In this document: in pieces, positions 1 through 10,470 of the stretch
Numbering within the stretch: position 1 is the first letter of the stretch
Layout: each line of letters starts with the position of its first letter
Assembly: GCA_019925095.2 (NCBI GenBank)
Contig: CM034388.1
Coordinates: 930,001-994,000 of the forward strand
From: Dendrolimus kikuchii
Taxonomy: Eukaryota > Arthropoda > Insecta > Lepidoptera > Lasiocampidae
Direction: 5' to 3'
DNA: 64,000 bases
The notes under the pieces: generated by a model
Database searches by the model: none
Told to the model about the DNA's origin: nothing
What the model saw: only the letters and a program-made list of their open reading frames with translations
Position numbers and translations under genes: made by a program

Positions 1-240
1 CACGCCAGTTCCCTTGTGGGGTAGGCACGAACAACAGAGTGCCATTTAGGCTTATTCTTACACACCTCACTTGCTTCTTTGACATTCATAGCTCTTGTCA
101 TGCACACTCGTCTGTTCTTAAGGCTCCTAACATCACCTTCTGCTAGTACACGATCAATTTGATCATGGAAGGTGTGTCGTGGCCTTCCACGACTTCTGCA
201 TCCATCCACTTTTGCATTGTATATCTGTTTAGTCATTCTT
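1..240 (-). mobile_element. RTE-A LINE 3' fragment
   Basis: This is the 3' end of an RTE-like non-LTR retrotransposon, cut by the window edge. The minus strand encodes the end of the ORF2 protein that recurs in the window (the block around KNRRACMTRVMNVKEASEV and the terminal YPARELA). It breaks off upstream near the codons for MTKQIY. The family assignment is inference from the C-terminal block and the short tandem tail seen in other copies. Confidence 0.8.
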
Positions 241-299
241 AGTTTAGTTAGTTTTATTTAGTGTACTATTTATTTAGTGCAATAAAAGTTTACTAAACA

Positions 300-511
300 A
301 TGGCTACCACCCCTGGTCAAAAGCATGTCGCCATAACAACCTTGAGTTGTGTTCCGGCATTAGTGACCGGGTTCCAGTGATTCTTAAGAGAGCAGCAGCG
401 CATTTGTAGCACCTTTGGTGTTGCAAATGTGTATAGGCGATGGTAACCGCTTTCCATTATGCGGGCCGTCTGCCTGTCTGCTGAACTCCTGCAATGAAAA
501 AAAAAACAAGC
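300..511 (+). mobile_element. SINE-B copy, 5'-truncated
   Basis: It starts inside the element at the stretch reading GGCTACCACCCCTGG and runs to the shared tail CTCCTGCAAT followed by an A-run. The open frames over it recur in other SINE-B copies and are not genes. Confidence 0.8.
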
Positions 512-847
512 AGATTTGGCTCCCAATTTTTTTTTAAATTGTTGTAATGTTCATATTTGGCTCTTTGGCTAATAAAAATTATGAGTGATCTTGTAAACTT
601 CAACGTTTGAACTGAAACTTTCAGAAACTTCCGTGACGAGAAAAGTAATTTGAATAAAATAAAAACGGTTTTTGGCAATTTTTTAAATGTTAAAAAATTT
701 GAAGCGACCTCTTAAATTTTTTTTTGAGCTGTTCTCTTCTTTAAACATCAAAAACTAACCATATTTGCACTCGGGACTCAAATAAAAAATAATCGGTTTT
801 TTTGAGCCACCCTATTGTATAACTAGCTCAGAAGAATGTATTTTTTT
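512..847. other. AT-rich stretch, nothing recognised
   Basis: AT-rich with many homopolymer runs and no family match inside the window. Confidence 0.5.
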
Positions 848-1089
848 TTTTAGTAGTAATCGGCAGACAAACACACACATTGTATATCCCCAAATTAAGC
901 AAGTTACGCTTGTGTTATGGGTAATATACAACGGACTACTCTGGGGCCGATCCCAGACACCCAGACCATAGTAAATAATGGAGAAAATACGTTTCCGAAA
1001 TTTACTATACCAGGAATCGAACCCGGAACCTCTGCGTTGCAGTGAGGTACGCCGGCAAAGGCTTAGCCCGCTCAACCACAGAGGCCGTC
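848..1089 (-). mobile_element. SINE-D (tRNA-derived SINE)
   Basis: The minus strand starts GACGGCCTCTGTGGTTGAGC and has an A-box-like TGGTTGAGCGG and a B-box-like GGTTCGATTCC, the pol III internal promoter pattern of a tRNA head. A unique body follows, ending TGTCTGCCGATT and then an A/T-rich tail. Other copies are at 24866, 35508 and 36104. Confidence 0.85.
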
Positions 1090-1441
1090 AAATGTCAATG
1101 TATTACAATTGTTGTGGTCGTTGAAGAGAGGTATAATTATCTTAAATAGAAATATCCTGCTTTTTTGTAATTTAAAAAAAAATAAAGTCAATAAACACAA
1201 CAATGGATATTTCTACGTGTATTCCTCTCAATAATTTTCACTCGACAAAAAACAGTTTGAAATAAAAAGTAAAATCACACTCAAAATTATATTGTATGAG
1301 AAAAATAGGTTTTAAACTAATGAGTCTGCAACAACAATGTAAGGACATTCTGTAAATTTGAGGAGAAAACACAAAACAAAAATAAAGCAATAGAGAAAAG
1401 AAATATAAAATTAAATAAGCTTTTTAAAAAAAGGTATTTAA
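1090..1441. other. AT-rich stretch, nothing recognised
   Basis: Low-complexity AT-rich sequence with no reading frame or repeat family that I can name. Confidence 0.5.
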
Positions 1442-1737
1442 ATACAAGCTTTTTAGATCCTGCATATCATGTAGCAGCAGAGTGCTAGCCAAGACAAGTA
1501 ATACGAGCCCAAACACGACGGGTCTATCTTGTTTAGTACAGGAGTTCCTATGGCCACCTTCCGAATCCATCATCAGATCAGCTCCATATTATTGCATTGT
1601 CACGCGATATACATATGTATGCAAAATTTCAGCTCGATCGGAAACCGGGAAGTTGGTCAAATTTAACTTGCAAGATTCCACCCGAACTTACATACATACA
1701 TAGGTACATCCATTGCAAGTTAAATAAAAGCTTGTAA
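1442..1737 (+). repeat. Rep-L dispersed repeat
   Basis: About 295 bp shared with 54990-55283, including a block around GTAGCAGCAGAGTGCTAGCC. The ends carry a short inverted match (TACAAGCTTTT at the left, AAAAGCTTGTA at the right). A small TIR element is possible, but the inverted match is short. Confidence 0.6.
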
Positions 1738-1914
1738 AAAAATCTTGAACACAACTAATGTTGTAATAACAGTACAATATTCATTCCAGATAATGCCATT
1801 TCTGCTGATGGTTATACCAATTTTTTTCTACTGTTATACCGCAGCGACGATATCTAGAAGATATTGTGGATTTAGTAGAATACAAATTCTTGACAGTATA
1901 GAGCCGTTGGTTCC

Positions 1915-1973
1915 CTGCCAACAGTAACCCATTAAGTGGGCTACCCGTCTGATTACGAGCTTCGCCGAAAAAA
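1915..1973 (+). repeat. LINE-like tail fragment
   Basis: A short stretch with a motif resembling the CR1-type LINE tail (AAGTGGGCTACCCGTCTG, then an A-run). Weak match, low confidence. Confidence 0.35.
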
Positions 1974-2357
1974 AACATACATACATAACTTCACGCCAGT
2001 TCCCTTGCGGGGTAGGCACGAACAACAGAGCGCCATTTAGGCTTATTCTTACACACCTCACTTGCTTCTTTGACATTCATAACTCTTGTCATGTACGCTC
2101 GTCTGTTCTTAAGGCTCCTGACATCACCTTCTACTAGTACACGATCAATTTGATCATGGAAGGTGTGTCGTGGCCTTCCACGACTTCTGCATCCATCCAC
2201 TTTCGCATTGTATATCTGTTTAGTCATTCTTTCATCATGCATTCTTTCCACATGCCCGAACCACCGGAGCATTCCTTTCCTTACCTTCACCCCGACACTC
2301 TCTTTCAGACCAACTCTCTCTCTTACTTCGGTATTACGAACGCGGTCCGCGAGCGAA
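1972..2357 (-). mobile_element. RTE-A LINE 3' fragment
   Basis: The tail (CATA repeats on the plus strand) is at the left. The minus strand encodes about 120 residues of the ORF2 C-terminus, from the RVRNTEVRERVGLKESVGVK block through LRWFGHVERM to YPARELA. It is flanked on both sides by a CGAAAAAAACA-like sequence, a probable target-site duplication. Confidence 0.85.
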
Positions 2358-2585
2358 AAAAACAATATAGTATATTATGGCATATAATAATCAGGTAACG
2401 TAAGGTTGTAAAACTAGTTCTTCATAATAACTTATTACGGGAGAAAGTTTGAAACCTCTGCTTTATATAATCATAACAGTTTGTATGTATGTCATTTTGT
2501 TCTACAATGTTAATTTGGATTCTGCTTGGATTTCATAATGATCGGTAAAGTAGGCAAGCGATTATAGACCATATAAATCAGTAAA

Positions 2586-2852
2586 TAATGACTAAACAGA
2601 TATACAATGCAAAAGTGGATGGATGCAGAAGTCGTGGAAGGCCACGACACACCTTCCATGATCAAATTGATCGTGTACTAGCAGAAGGTGATGTCAGGAG
2701 CCTTAAGAACAGACGAGCTTGCATGACAAGAGTTATGAATGTCAAAGAGGCAAGTGAGGTGTGTAAGAATAAGCCTAAATGGCACTCTGTTGTTCGTGCC
2801 TACCCCGCGAGGGAACTGGCGTGAAGTTATGTATGTATGTATGTATGTATGT
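2586..2852 (+). mobile_element. RTE-A LINE 3' fragment
   Basis: The plus strand reads MTKQIYNAKVDGCRSRGR to YPARELA, then GTGAAGTTATG and five or more TATG units. It lies 230 bp from the copy at 1972 and in the opposite orientation. Confidence 0.85.
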
Positions 2853-2877
2853 ACAATCAGTAAAATGAAAATGTATT

Positions 2878-3150
2878 TTTTTTATGTGTATGGCTTGGCA
2901 ACTAGGCCTTTAAGCCAGGCGCAGTTGTATTGTAGGCTACAATCGACGCCATTCAACGGAGATGTTGTGAAAACTCCAAAAATCACATTTGACTATACAG
3001 TTCACATTTCTTACAAAAACACAATTACTACTCAAAAACTATTAACATCCTACAACTATTGTCCATTTTAGAGTAATTTTACACATTTTTAGAAAATAAA
3101 ACTGCACAGCACAACGTCCCCTTTCAGTTCCCGCCAAAAACTCCAATTTA
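2878..3150 (+). repeat. Rep-T dispersed repeat
   Basis: Noncoding repeat starting near ATGGCTTGGCAACTAGGCC and ending near CCCGCCAAAAACTCC. Matches 3312-3545 in part and 44625-44908 in reverse. Confidence 0.7.
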
Positions 3151-3311
3151 TTTATTTCAAAATGTAATCTTACAGATTACTTATTGAAAGTCATGAGTCA
3201 AAAGTCAAAATTTTAGTTACTGTTAAAGAAGAAGAAGGTTTCTCTATTTACGTGTCGTACTTTATTTATTGGTATTACCTAGTGATATGTTACGTTTTTA
3301 TTTTATTTTAT

Positions 3312-3545
3312 TTAAGTTTATGGCTTGGCAGCTAAGCCTTTAAGCCAGATCTTAGTTTACAATATAGTTTCTTCATTTTCTTAAGCCTATGTGTAGCACA
3401 GCTGAACTGTAGGTAATCAGCTAGTGCCATTCAACGGAGTTCTTGTGACAACTCAAAAGGCCACATTTGACTATACAGTTCACATTTCTCACAAAACACA
3501 TAATTACTACTCAAAAATCGACTAACTCCGCCCTCAATCGGGCCA
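3312..3545 (+). repeat. Rep-T, second partial copy
   Basis: A second direct copy 160 bp from the first, with the shared blocks ATGGCTTGGCAGC and CCATTCAACGGAG. Confidence 0.65.
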
Positions 3546-3790
3546 ATGCTTTATACTGCACCGACCGAATTTCCTAGATTCAGCTTGTACTTTAAATCCG
3601 TAACACCTGGCTAATGATCACAATACAACAATAGGCCGTATGCCAATAAGTAAACAAAAAAAGACGACCATAAAAGAATTTCAATGTTATTAGTTCAAAT
3701 GCCGACTGGTAATAAATGTGCTTAGTTTCAGATATGCAGATGGGTTTTGTGTTTGTCGGGATCTGAGTTGCAACAATATTATAAATCATT
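3546..3790. other. No recognised feature
   Basis: Unassigned AT-rich sequence between Rep-T and the solo LTR-K. No frame or repeat family identified. Confidence 0.4.
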
Positions 3791-3794
3791 ATAT

Positions 3795-4210
3795 TGTTAC
3801 ATATCGAATTCGTATTTAAAATTTGCAATTAGACAATAGCCTATTGTTATTGTACTTGTTTATGGCCGTCATTAGTGTCGAACTAAATCCATATTGTTAT
3901 TGTTTTCAACTTTGTTGGCCGTTCGCAAGTGTGCAAATTACATTTTCTTGGAAAAACCCAGCCCACGAGCTTCCATTGTGTATTCTACAGTTTACTATAA
4001 AACAATGCCCTAACGGAAGGGTGAGGCAGTCGAGCGAGGATTACGATACAAGCAAGACGTGTACATTCGACGAGCGATATGGTGACGGACTTTGCGCGTG
4101 TTATTGGTCGTGCAGATTGTAACAAGTAGTGTCTAGTTTTATTTGTACCTGTTTTATAAACTCTATAGTAATTCCAACGGCATTTTAATTCGAGTCCCAT
4201 ACTCGTAACA
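3795..4210 (+). mobile_element. Solo LTR (LTR-K)
   Basis: A 416 bp unit that starts TGTTAC and ends GTAACA, so it has the TG...CA inverted ends typical of an LTR. It is flanked by ATAT on both sides (3791-3794 and 4211-4214), which would be a 4 bp target-site duplication. An internal ACTATAAAAC and a late ATAAACTC fit promoter and polyadenylation functions. Other copies are at 10814, 13149, 30480, 30578 and 40221. A 4 bp duplication would favour a Gypsy-type source, but this is inference and no internal region is present. Confidence 0.7.
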
Positions 4211-4214
4211 ATAT

Positions 4215-4977
4215 TATAAAAGAATTTACCCAGTTTTTGAGACCTGTAAAATTTAATACTCCAATCCAGGATGTAGATAATTAAGGCTGATTTCGACTAC
4301 TGATTTTCTATTAAACAGATTAAGCTATCTCTTTGAAATAAAGGTAATCTATTTCTTTAATCAAGTTTATGCACGGAACAAAATTTCGTAAAAGCGCCTT
4401 CTTTCCGGTATTTCATTAAGGCCGAATGCTAGAGAGTTAGGACTGTAAACCACTTAATTGATTAAACTATACTATTTTTTATAAAAACTTTTTAAGTATT
4501 CTTTTTTTCAAAAGTGCAAGCAAACTGACTGAATTGAGAGAACGATATTTGCTTATAAAGTTTAAAAAAAAATGTGTTCCTGACTTTTGAATTATGAAGT
4601 GAAAAATACAAGATGGTGTAGTGGAACACTTACAAGCCAATAGATGGCGCTGTGCAATAATTGATGTCACAAACGTTTCCCGAAACATACAAAGAATATA
4701 TACAAAATTTCAACTATAACAGATGGGCCTAGGCCTGCGAGGAACAACATTAGCCTCGATGGAGCCTCGATGGAAGATCTTCCTTTAAGACGGAGGATCA
4801 TTCCATCTCGCTCCTCCACCCTATACGGGTCACCCTCTTCAATGGTATTGATGGTCTTGTGGTAAGTTTTAAAATTGAACACATTGGTCCAAGCGCAATG
4901 AAGGGTTCCATACAGATGACGAATGTTAATCGTTTTTGTTATTTGGCTGTGCAACTCAGAAAATGTATTTTCAACTC
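4215..4977. other. Mostly unassigned; possible degenerate coding remnant
   Basis: No repeat family recognised. The minus strand from about 4730 to 4954 stays open for some 75 residues, with a charged stretch around TIEEGDPYRVEERDG. I do not recognise it. It may be a transposon remnant. Confidence 0.35.
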
Positions 4978-5133
4978 AAACTTGCTATGGCGGCATATTC
5001 CAGACCAGGGGTGATAATCATCCAGACGGGCAAATACCCTACTACTTGCCTGTCGATTGTTTTGTCGCCTCTTACGCCAGGTTGCTCGGCCGTAAGAATT
5101 TGTATTCTTTCTTTATTCCTGTACTGATAACAT
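4978..5133 (-). mobile_element. SINE-B partial copy
   Basis: Matches the 5' half of SINE-B on the minus strand, with blocks corresponding to TGTCGCCTCTTACG and GGAATTTGTATTCTTTC. Diverged, tail missing. Confidence 0.65.
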
Positions 5134-5169
5134 TTGGTAAAAAGAATATGGACAGCCGCCATTGAGAGT

Positions 5170-6410
5170 AAGGGGGAAGCATAGGCGGTAAGCCTGGATA
5201 TTGCAAAGGCCTTCGATCGGGTCTGGCATACGGCACTTCTTTCAAAGCTTCCCAGCTACGGGCTCCCCGAGGGGTTGTGCGCATGGGTAGCCAGCTTTTT
5301 ATATGGGCAGAGCATCAAGGTCTTAATTGACGGTGTATGCTCGGAAACGAAGCCTATTAATGCTGGCGTACCCCAAGGCTGTGTTGTCGCCTACGCTGTT
5401 CATTCTGCAAATCAATGACATGTTGCAGACCAGCAACCTCCTTCATTGTTATGCAGATGACAGCACGGGCGATGCCGTCTGCACTGGCCGCGTAAATATT
5501 CCCCATGCAGAAGTCGAGGAAAGTAGAATCCAGCTTGTGTCTGAAATCGAGACCTCCCTGGAGTAGGTCTCGGAATGGGGTAGACGAAATCTCGTCCTTT
5601 TCAACCCCAAGAAGACACGAGTCTGCGCATTCACCGCTAAAAAAGTCCCATTTTTGTTAGCGCCACAGTTCCAGGGCACTCCCCTAAAGATCTCCAGCTC
5701 TATCGGGATCTTAGGTGTCGACATTTCGAGCGAGGTGCAATTTCGGGGTCATTTTGAGAGCAAAGCGAAAATCGCTTCTAAAAAGCTTGGGGTGCTCAAC
5801 AGGGCTAAACGGTAGTTCACACCGGGACATAGGCTTTTATTATATAAGGCCCAAGTCCGTCTCCATGTGGAGTACTACTCCCATCTCTGGGTTGTGGCAC
5901 CTCAGTACCAGCGGCTCCCACTTGACTCCTTGCAGCGCCGAGCGGTCCGCATTGTCGACAATCCCGAACTTACAGACGGCTTAGAACCTTTAAGTCTCAG
6001 AAGAGACGTAGGCGCTCTAAGCGCGTTCTACCGCCTGTACAATGGGGAGTGTTCTGAGGAGCTGTTTGGTTTGGTACCTACATCGCCATTTTAACACCGC
6101 ACTGCTCGCCGGTGACTGGGAGTTCATCCGCACTTCCTCGACACCTGGAAGTTATCCAATGTACGTGGCGCTCGCTCTTTTATGCCCACATATGGCAGCA
6201 AGCTGTGGAATGAGCTCCCTCCCGCGGTTTTCCCAGAGCGCTACAATATGAGGCTCTTCAAAAAGGGCGTAAACAGATTTTTAAAGTCTCAACGAGGTAG
6301 GCAATGCATCGGCTCCCTTAGTGTTGCAGATGTCCATGGGCGACGGTAGCCACTTGCCACCAAGTGGACCCGTCTGCCAGTTTGCCTATACGCAAACATA
6401 AAAAAATATA
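5170..6410 (+). pseudogene. CR1/Jockey-type LINE reverse transcriptase, degenerate
   Basis: A truncated LINE ORF2. The reading passes through RT motifs in order: LDIAKAFDRVWHTALLSKLP, the NAGVPQGC block, and the catalytic YADDS at about 5447-5464, then the C-terminal domain with RRAVRIVDNPELTD and LWNELPPAVFPERY. Several frameshifts and stops break the frame, for example just after PQGC and near 5565, 5815 and 6092. The frame ends in ...VADVHGRR and stop near 6348. A short 3' tail follows to an A-rich end near 6410. The last ~100 bp match the SINE-B tail. It encodes reverse transcription for target-primed insertion, but this copy cannot make the protein. Confidence 0.85.
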
Positions 6411-6493
6411 TATATATCTAAGTGGTGTATGATACGCAGTCAGGATTAAAATATGAATATAAGCGATCATATCTATCTTTAAATTTGCATGTA

Positions 6494-6986
6494 GCAACCA
6501 AAGTGATCCATATAAATGTAAACATCAATCATTTACTGTAATGACATTAAATGATACAAGTTTATATTTATATGGATCAATTTGGTGAACGTAAACTTGT
6601 ATCATTTAATGTCATTACAGTAAATGATTGATGTTTATGTTTATATTAAGAGTCGTGGTAGCGTAATGGCTAGTGCACGCGTCCCAAACTCAGAGGGCGC
6701 GGGTTCGATCCTGGCCGGAACGCATGCACCACTTAGACAGTTTTCTGATCTAATGTGCATATTCTTACAATTACCACGTGCTAATAACGGTGAAGGAAAA
6801 CATCGTGATGCAACCTGCACATCGAGATAACCGATGTGTCAAACCTGCCAAGCCGCCTTGGACAAGCGTGGCGGGTATACGTCCGTTCCCCCTATAATGG
6901 GAGGCCCGAGCCCAGCAGTGGGACATTTATGGGCTCATATTATTTATATTATTATTATTTATGTTTATATGGATCACTTTGGTTGC
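6494..6986. mobile_element. Hairpin (foldback) element split by SINE-H
   Basis: Arms of about 70 bp, one starting GCAACCAAAGTGATCCATAT at 6494 and the other ending with its complement at 6986. They are complementary apart from a couple of positions. The centre again contains a terminus-like GGATCAATTTGGTG. The right arm is interrupted by SINE-H at 6647-6957. Without that insertion the element is about 180 bp, consistent with a MITE-like or foldback element. Confidence 0.75.
6647..6957 (+). mobile_element. SINE-H (tRNA-derived SINE), most complete copy
   Basis: A tRNA-like head with A-box-like GGTAGCGTAATGG and B-box-like GGTTCGATCCTGG, then a body (CACTTAGACAGTTTTCTGATC, GATAACCGATGTGTC, AGCAGTGGGACATTTATGGG) and an ATT-rich tail. 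It is flanked by the 13 bp duplication TTTATGTTTATAT at 6634-6646 and 6958-6970. Confidence 0.88.
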
Positions 6987-7155
6987 TTCAATCAAATTGA
7001 AATATAGATATAACCCGTCTAATATAAGCTTAACGCTCATTTAATGGAATACCATCACGTTCTTTCAGTTCTGTGCTTTTCAACTTTATTCGACTATACT
7101 GGCCAGTATTTAACAGTTCTAATTTGTATTTCTTTTATAAGTCTTTTATAAGTAA

Positions 7156-7380
7156 CTTAGCTATACATACATAACTTCACGCCAGTTCCCTTGCGGGGTA
7201 GGCACGAACAACAGAGCGCCATTTAGGCTTATTCTTACACACCTCACTTGCTTCTTTGATATTCATAGCTCTTGTCATGTACGCTCGTCTGCTCTTAAGG
7301 CTCCTGACATCACCTTCTGCTAGTACACGATCAATTTGATCATGGAAGGTGTGTCGTGGCGTCGTCGTAGCTTAGCTATA
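7156..7380 (-). mobile_element. RTE-A LINE 3' fragment with target-site duplication
   Basis: Very short copy (about 195 bp), truncated at the hairpin GTCGTGG...CCACGAC. It is flanked by CTTAGCTATA at 7156-7165 and 7371-7380. About ten extra bases lie between the element end and the right duplication. Confidence 0.85.
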
Positions 7381-7626
7381 GCATAGCATATTTCCCAGTA
7401 TACGCTTACTCTTATTTAATAAGTGAATATCGCAACATGTTCAGTAGCCATGACAAACATGGGTCAAGTTAAACAGGCGTAAGATTAATACGCGTAGTCT
7501 TACATTATTATTATTATTGTTTTTTATATCGTTCTGATTGTACATTTTCTCCATTTATAACTTTCAAAATATTTTTGATTTCGTTTTTTAAAATCTGGTT
7601 TTGGCATAATATATTTATTCTATCCC

Positions 7627-8398
7627 AACTGTGCTCACGATGTCGTCTCGTAGAATTTGCTTTCAAAACCTTCCGATTTTGAAACATTCTTCAGTGGTGC
7701 TCCGCTTCTATTGGTCTTAGCGTGATGATATATAGCCTATAGCCTTCCTCGATAAATGGGCTATCCAACACTGAAAGAATTTTTCAAATCAGACCAGTAG
7801 TTCCTGAGATTAGCGCGTTCAATCAAACAATATTAGTATATTTGGCTACAACACTAATACTTACATTTTAAATATCGCGATATCTTTTGAATGAAACGTC
7901 CGAATTGAATAATTCAAAAAGTTCTAGAAAGGTATTGAATTCGTTTTGAATATGGAGTAATTTATTCTGATAAGGATTATTAACAAGGTATAAAATAAAG
8001 AGTTTTTGAAGCGACGGCATTTTAATTATTTGAAAAAATAAAAGAAAACACTTATTGTGAGATAACTACAATAGTTAGACATATGTTTACGCAATATTTT
8101 TTGTAGACAATTATATGTTCTGCAAAGTGGTAGTACATTGTTTTGTTCTATAATCAATAGTTTTCGCAGCGCACGCCGCGTAAGGATTTCTTCGGGTCAT
8201 TTTTTTACACCTTGGGTTACATTATTGGACTTTTAGTAAGGATCCCTAATTTTTTGAAAATATAATATAGCCTATAGCCTTCCTCGATAAATGTACTATT
8301 CAACACTGAAAAAAATTTTCAAATCGGACCAGCGGTTCCTGAGATTAGCGCGTTTAAAAAAACAAACAAACTCTTCACCTTTATAATATTAGTATAGA
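7627..8398 (-). mobile_element. Hel-1 long variant (Helitron-like)
   Basis: The minus strand begins TCTATACTAATATTATAAA and carries GAACGCGCTAATCTCAGGAA-type blocks. The other end resembles the CGCGG-GTCGC hairpin plus CTAGT end of Helitrons but is degraded here. The block with GCCTATAGCCTTCCTCGATA appears twice in the same orientation (7731 and 8270). The same layout recurs at 18561-19335. Nonautonomous: no Rep/helicase coding seen. Confidence 0.7.
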
Positions 8399-8609
8399 TA
8401 CTACTGAATATACAGAATGTTTTTTACTAATGTTACAAGACAGTTTAACCTAAGCATAATATTATAAATGCGAATGTGTGTTTGTATGCTGCTTGCATGC
8501 ATTAACTATACAGCAAATCGTCACAAAATTTTGTATGAACGTTGTCAGTTGTCAAAGGTATATATAGTACGGTCGTACAAAAACTCCATGTCATTTTATT
8601 TTTATTTTT
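8399..8609. other. No recognised feature
   Basis: AT-rich, with no frame or family match. Confidence 0.4.
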
Positions 8610-8910
8610 TATTGCATGAGTTCAGCAGACAGGCAGACGGCCCACTTGATGGAGAGCGGTTACCATCGCCTATGGACGCAACACCAAAGGTGCTACAAAT
8701 GAGCTGCTGCTCTCTTAAGGAAGACTAGAACCTGGTCACTAATACCGGAACACAACTCAAGGTTGTTATGGCGACATACTTTAGACCAGGGGTGGTAGCC
8801 ATCCAGTCGGGCAAATGCCCTACCACCTGGCTGTGGGTTGCCTTGTCGCCTCTTACGACAGGCCGCCCCAACGCAGGAAATTGTATTCTTTCACCGTTCC
8901 TGCACGGATA
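8610..8910 (-). mobile_element. SINE-B, near full length
   Basis: Reads on the minus strand from TTATCCGTGCAGGAACGG to CAATAAAAAAT. Its 5' end abuts a CR1-type LINE C-terminus on the same strand (8911-9130). Confidence 0.85.
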
Positions 8911-9130
8911 AAACGCACTGCACTTCATAGCGTAAAGGGAAAACCGCAGCAGGAAGTTCCCTCCAGACTACTGCTGTACACGGGACAAATGTTCTGGAGA
9001 GCCGTTGCGTAGTTGATCGTGGGAGCTCATGGAAATGGGGGTGAATATCCCGTCGCTGGCGAGCGGTGCGCTTGTAAAAGTAAGGCGTTGGCACCAGTTC
9101 AAAGAATGCCTCGGAACACTCCATTGTACA
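8911..9130 (-). pseudogene. CR1-type LINE ORF2 C-terminal fragment
   Basis: The minus strand encodes MECSEAFFELVPTPYFYKRT and further on VVWRELPAAVFPLRYE. These align by eye with ECSEELFGLVPTSPF and LWNELPPAVFPERY of the copy at 5170. It is cut by SINE-B at its C-terminal end. Confidence 0.75.
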
Positions 9131-9133
9131 GGT

Positions 9134-9690
9134 TTGCTTACTTACTTACTCCGTTGACTCAGCGATCCAAAGTGGGTCTTGGCCTTCGAAATGAGAGCAT
9201 GCCACTTTTCTCGGTCCTGTGCGGTTTCTTGCCAATTACTGGCTCCTAGCTCCGACAGGTCCGCCTCTACTCTGTCCTTCCAGCGATATTTAGGACGGCC
9301 GACCGGACGCCGACCTACCGGCCGTCCCAAATATGCTTTCCTCACGCTGCGATCCTCTCCCATCCGTTCTACGTGACCGAGCCAGCGGAGGCGGTGAGCT
9401 TTTATTTCTCCTATTATGTTAGGCTCGGCCACGAGATTCTCAATTTCGAGGTTACTTCGGACCCTCCAGCTGCCATCCTCTCTTTTTGTTGGACCCAGAA
9501 GCTTACGGGGAACCTTCCTTTCCGTTACTAAAAGCTGGTTCTCCTCCTTGAGGGTAAACGTCCAAGCTTCGCACCCATACATCAGGATGGGCCGTATGAC
9601 GGTTTTATAGATTCTGATTTTAGTTTTTCTATTTAGAAGCCTGGACACCGATATCTTATGCAGGGCTGCACAACACCTCAGGGCGTTTTG
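9134..9690 (-). pseudogene. Second RTE-type LINE ORF2 C-terminus
   Basis: About 165 open residues on the minus strand with YKTVIRPILMYGCEAWT, LRWLGHVERMGEDR and GRPKYRWKDRVEADL, the RTE-type C-terminal domain. The tail is GTAA repeats, seen as TTACTTACTTACT near 9136. It is a different lineage from RTE-A, with its own tail repeat. 5'-truncated. Confidence 0.8.
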
Positions 9691-9721
9691 TATTCGTACG
9701 GGTTTACTAGAAGCTTTTTAT

Positions 9722-9736
9722 TAGAGAGAGAGAAAA

Positions 9737-9769
<33 letters not shown>
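9722..9769 (+). repeat. AG microsatellite
   Basis: Runs of AG units with a few A interruptions, just upstream of Rep-V. Confidence 0.9.
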
Positions 9770-9905
9770 ATACTTTATTTCACACCAATATATACAATTA
9801 CAAAAACAAACCATATTTACAATATTTTCTAGGTAATACAATAGGCGGCCTTATCGTTCAAAGAGATCTCTTCGAGGCAACCTAAATTTAACAAAATCAG
9901 GCGAT
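9770..9905 (-). repeat. Rep-V fragment
   Basis: The block GGCGGCCTTATCGTTCAAAG with GATCTCTTCGAGGCAACC resembles 26757-26825. Probably a LINE 3' UTR end; uncertain. Confidence 0.4.
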
Positions 9906-10004
9906 GTACGTGGTGCAACAAAAAGGCAATAGATACATAAATACTCAAACTAATTTAAGAATTACATATACAAATACATACAGTATATACACATATCTTC
10001 TTAA

Positions 10005-10208
10005 TATATATAAATTACGTGTCACGTTGTTTGTCCGCGATGGACTCCTAAACTACTTGAGCGACTTTAATCAAATTAGCACACCGTGTGCAGTTTGATC
10101 CGACTTGAAAGATAGGATAGCTTACATTTGGACCCGGTAGGTGGCGCTGCAATCGGGTTCTAAATTTTATTTCTTCAGGGCAGAACAACGTCTGCCGGGA
10201 CAGCTAGT
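10005..10208 (+). mobile_element. Hel-3 3' part (Helitron-like)
   Basis: Contains GGTAGGTGGCGCTGC and CAACGTCTGCCGGGACAG, and ends CTAGT, the reverse complement of the ACTAGCGGCCCC starts at 43599 and 59482. Confidence 0.6.
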
Positions 10209-10470
10209 ACAATAATATATCTCAAAATACATAAGTCATTATAATAAATGTTTTAGCATAATTATATTGTGTTAATCAGACTTAGCTATTTGTGGACAAA
10301 TAGTGTTTTCTGAGCAAATTTCTAAATGTTGGTAAGGATTTGACCTCTCTGACAGTAAGAGGCAGCATATTCCAAAGTTTGACAGCTTGCACTGTAAAAT
10401 AATTATCATAATACAGAAGTGGGTGCAGGTGTCATAAGATTTTTTATATATATATTATATAGATTCTGCC

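Noticed and set aside
2820..2852. Regular short repeats that might suggest an array
   Set aside because: TATG units are LINE tails. No spacer-repeat pattern of a CRISPR array exists in the window.
3795..4210. LTR-K as a DNA transposon with TIRs
   Set aside because: TGTTAC/GTAACA ends are only six bases, with TATA-like and polyadenylation-like strings and a 4 bp duplication, so a solo LTR fits better. Not excluded.
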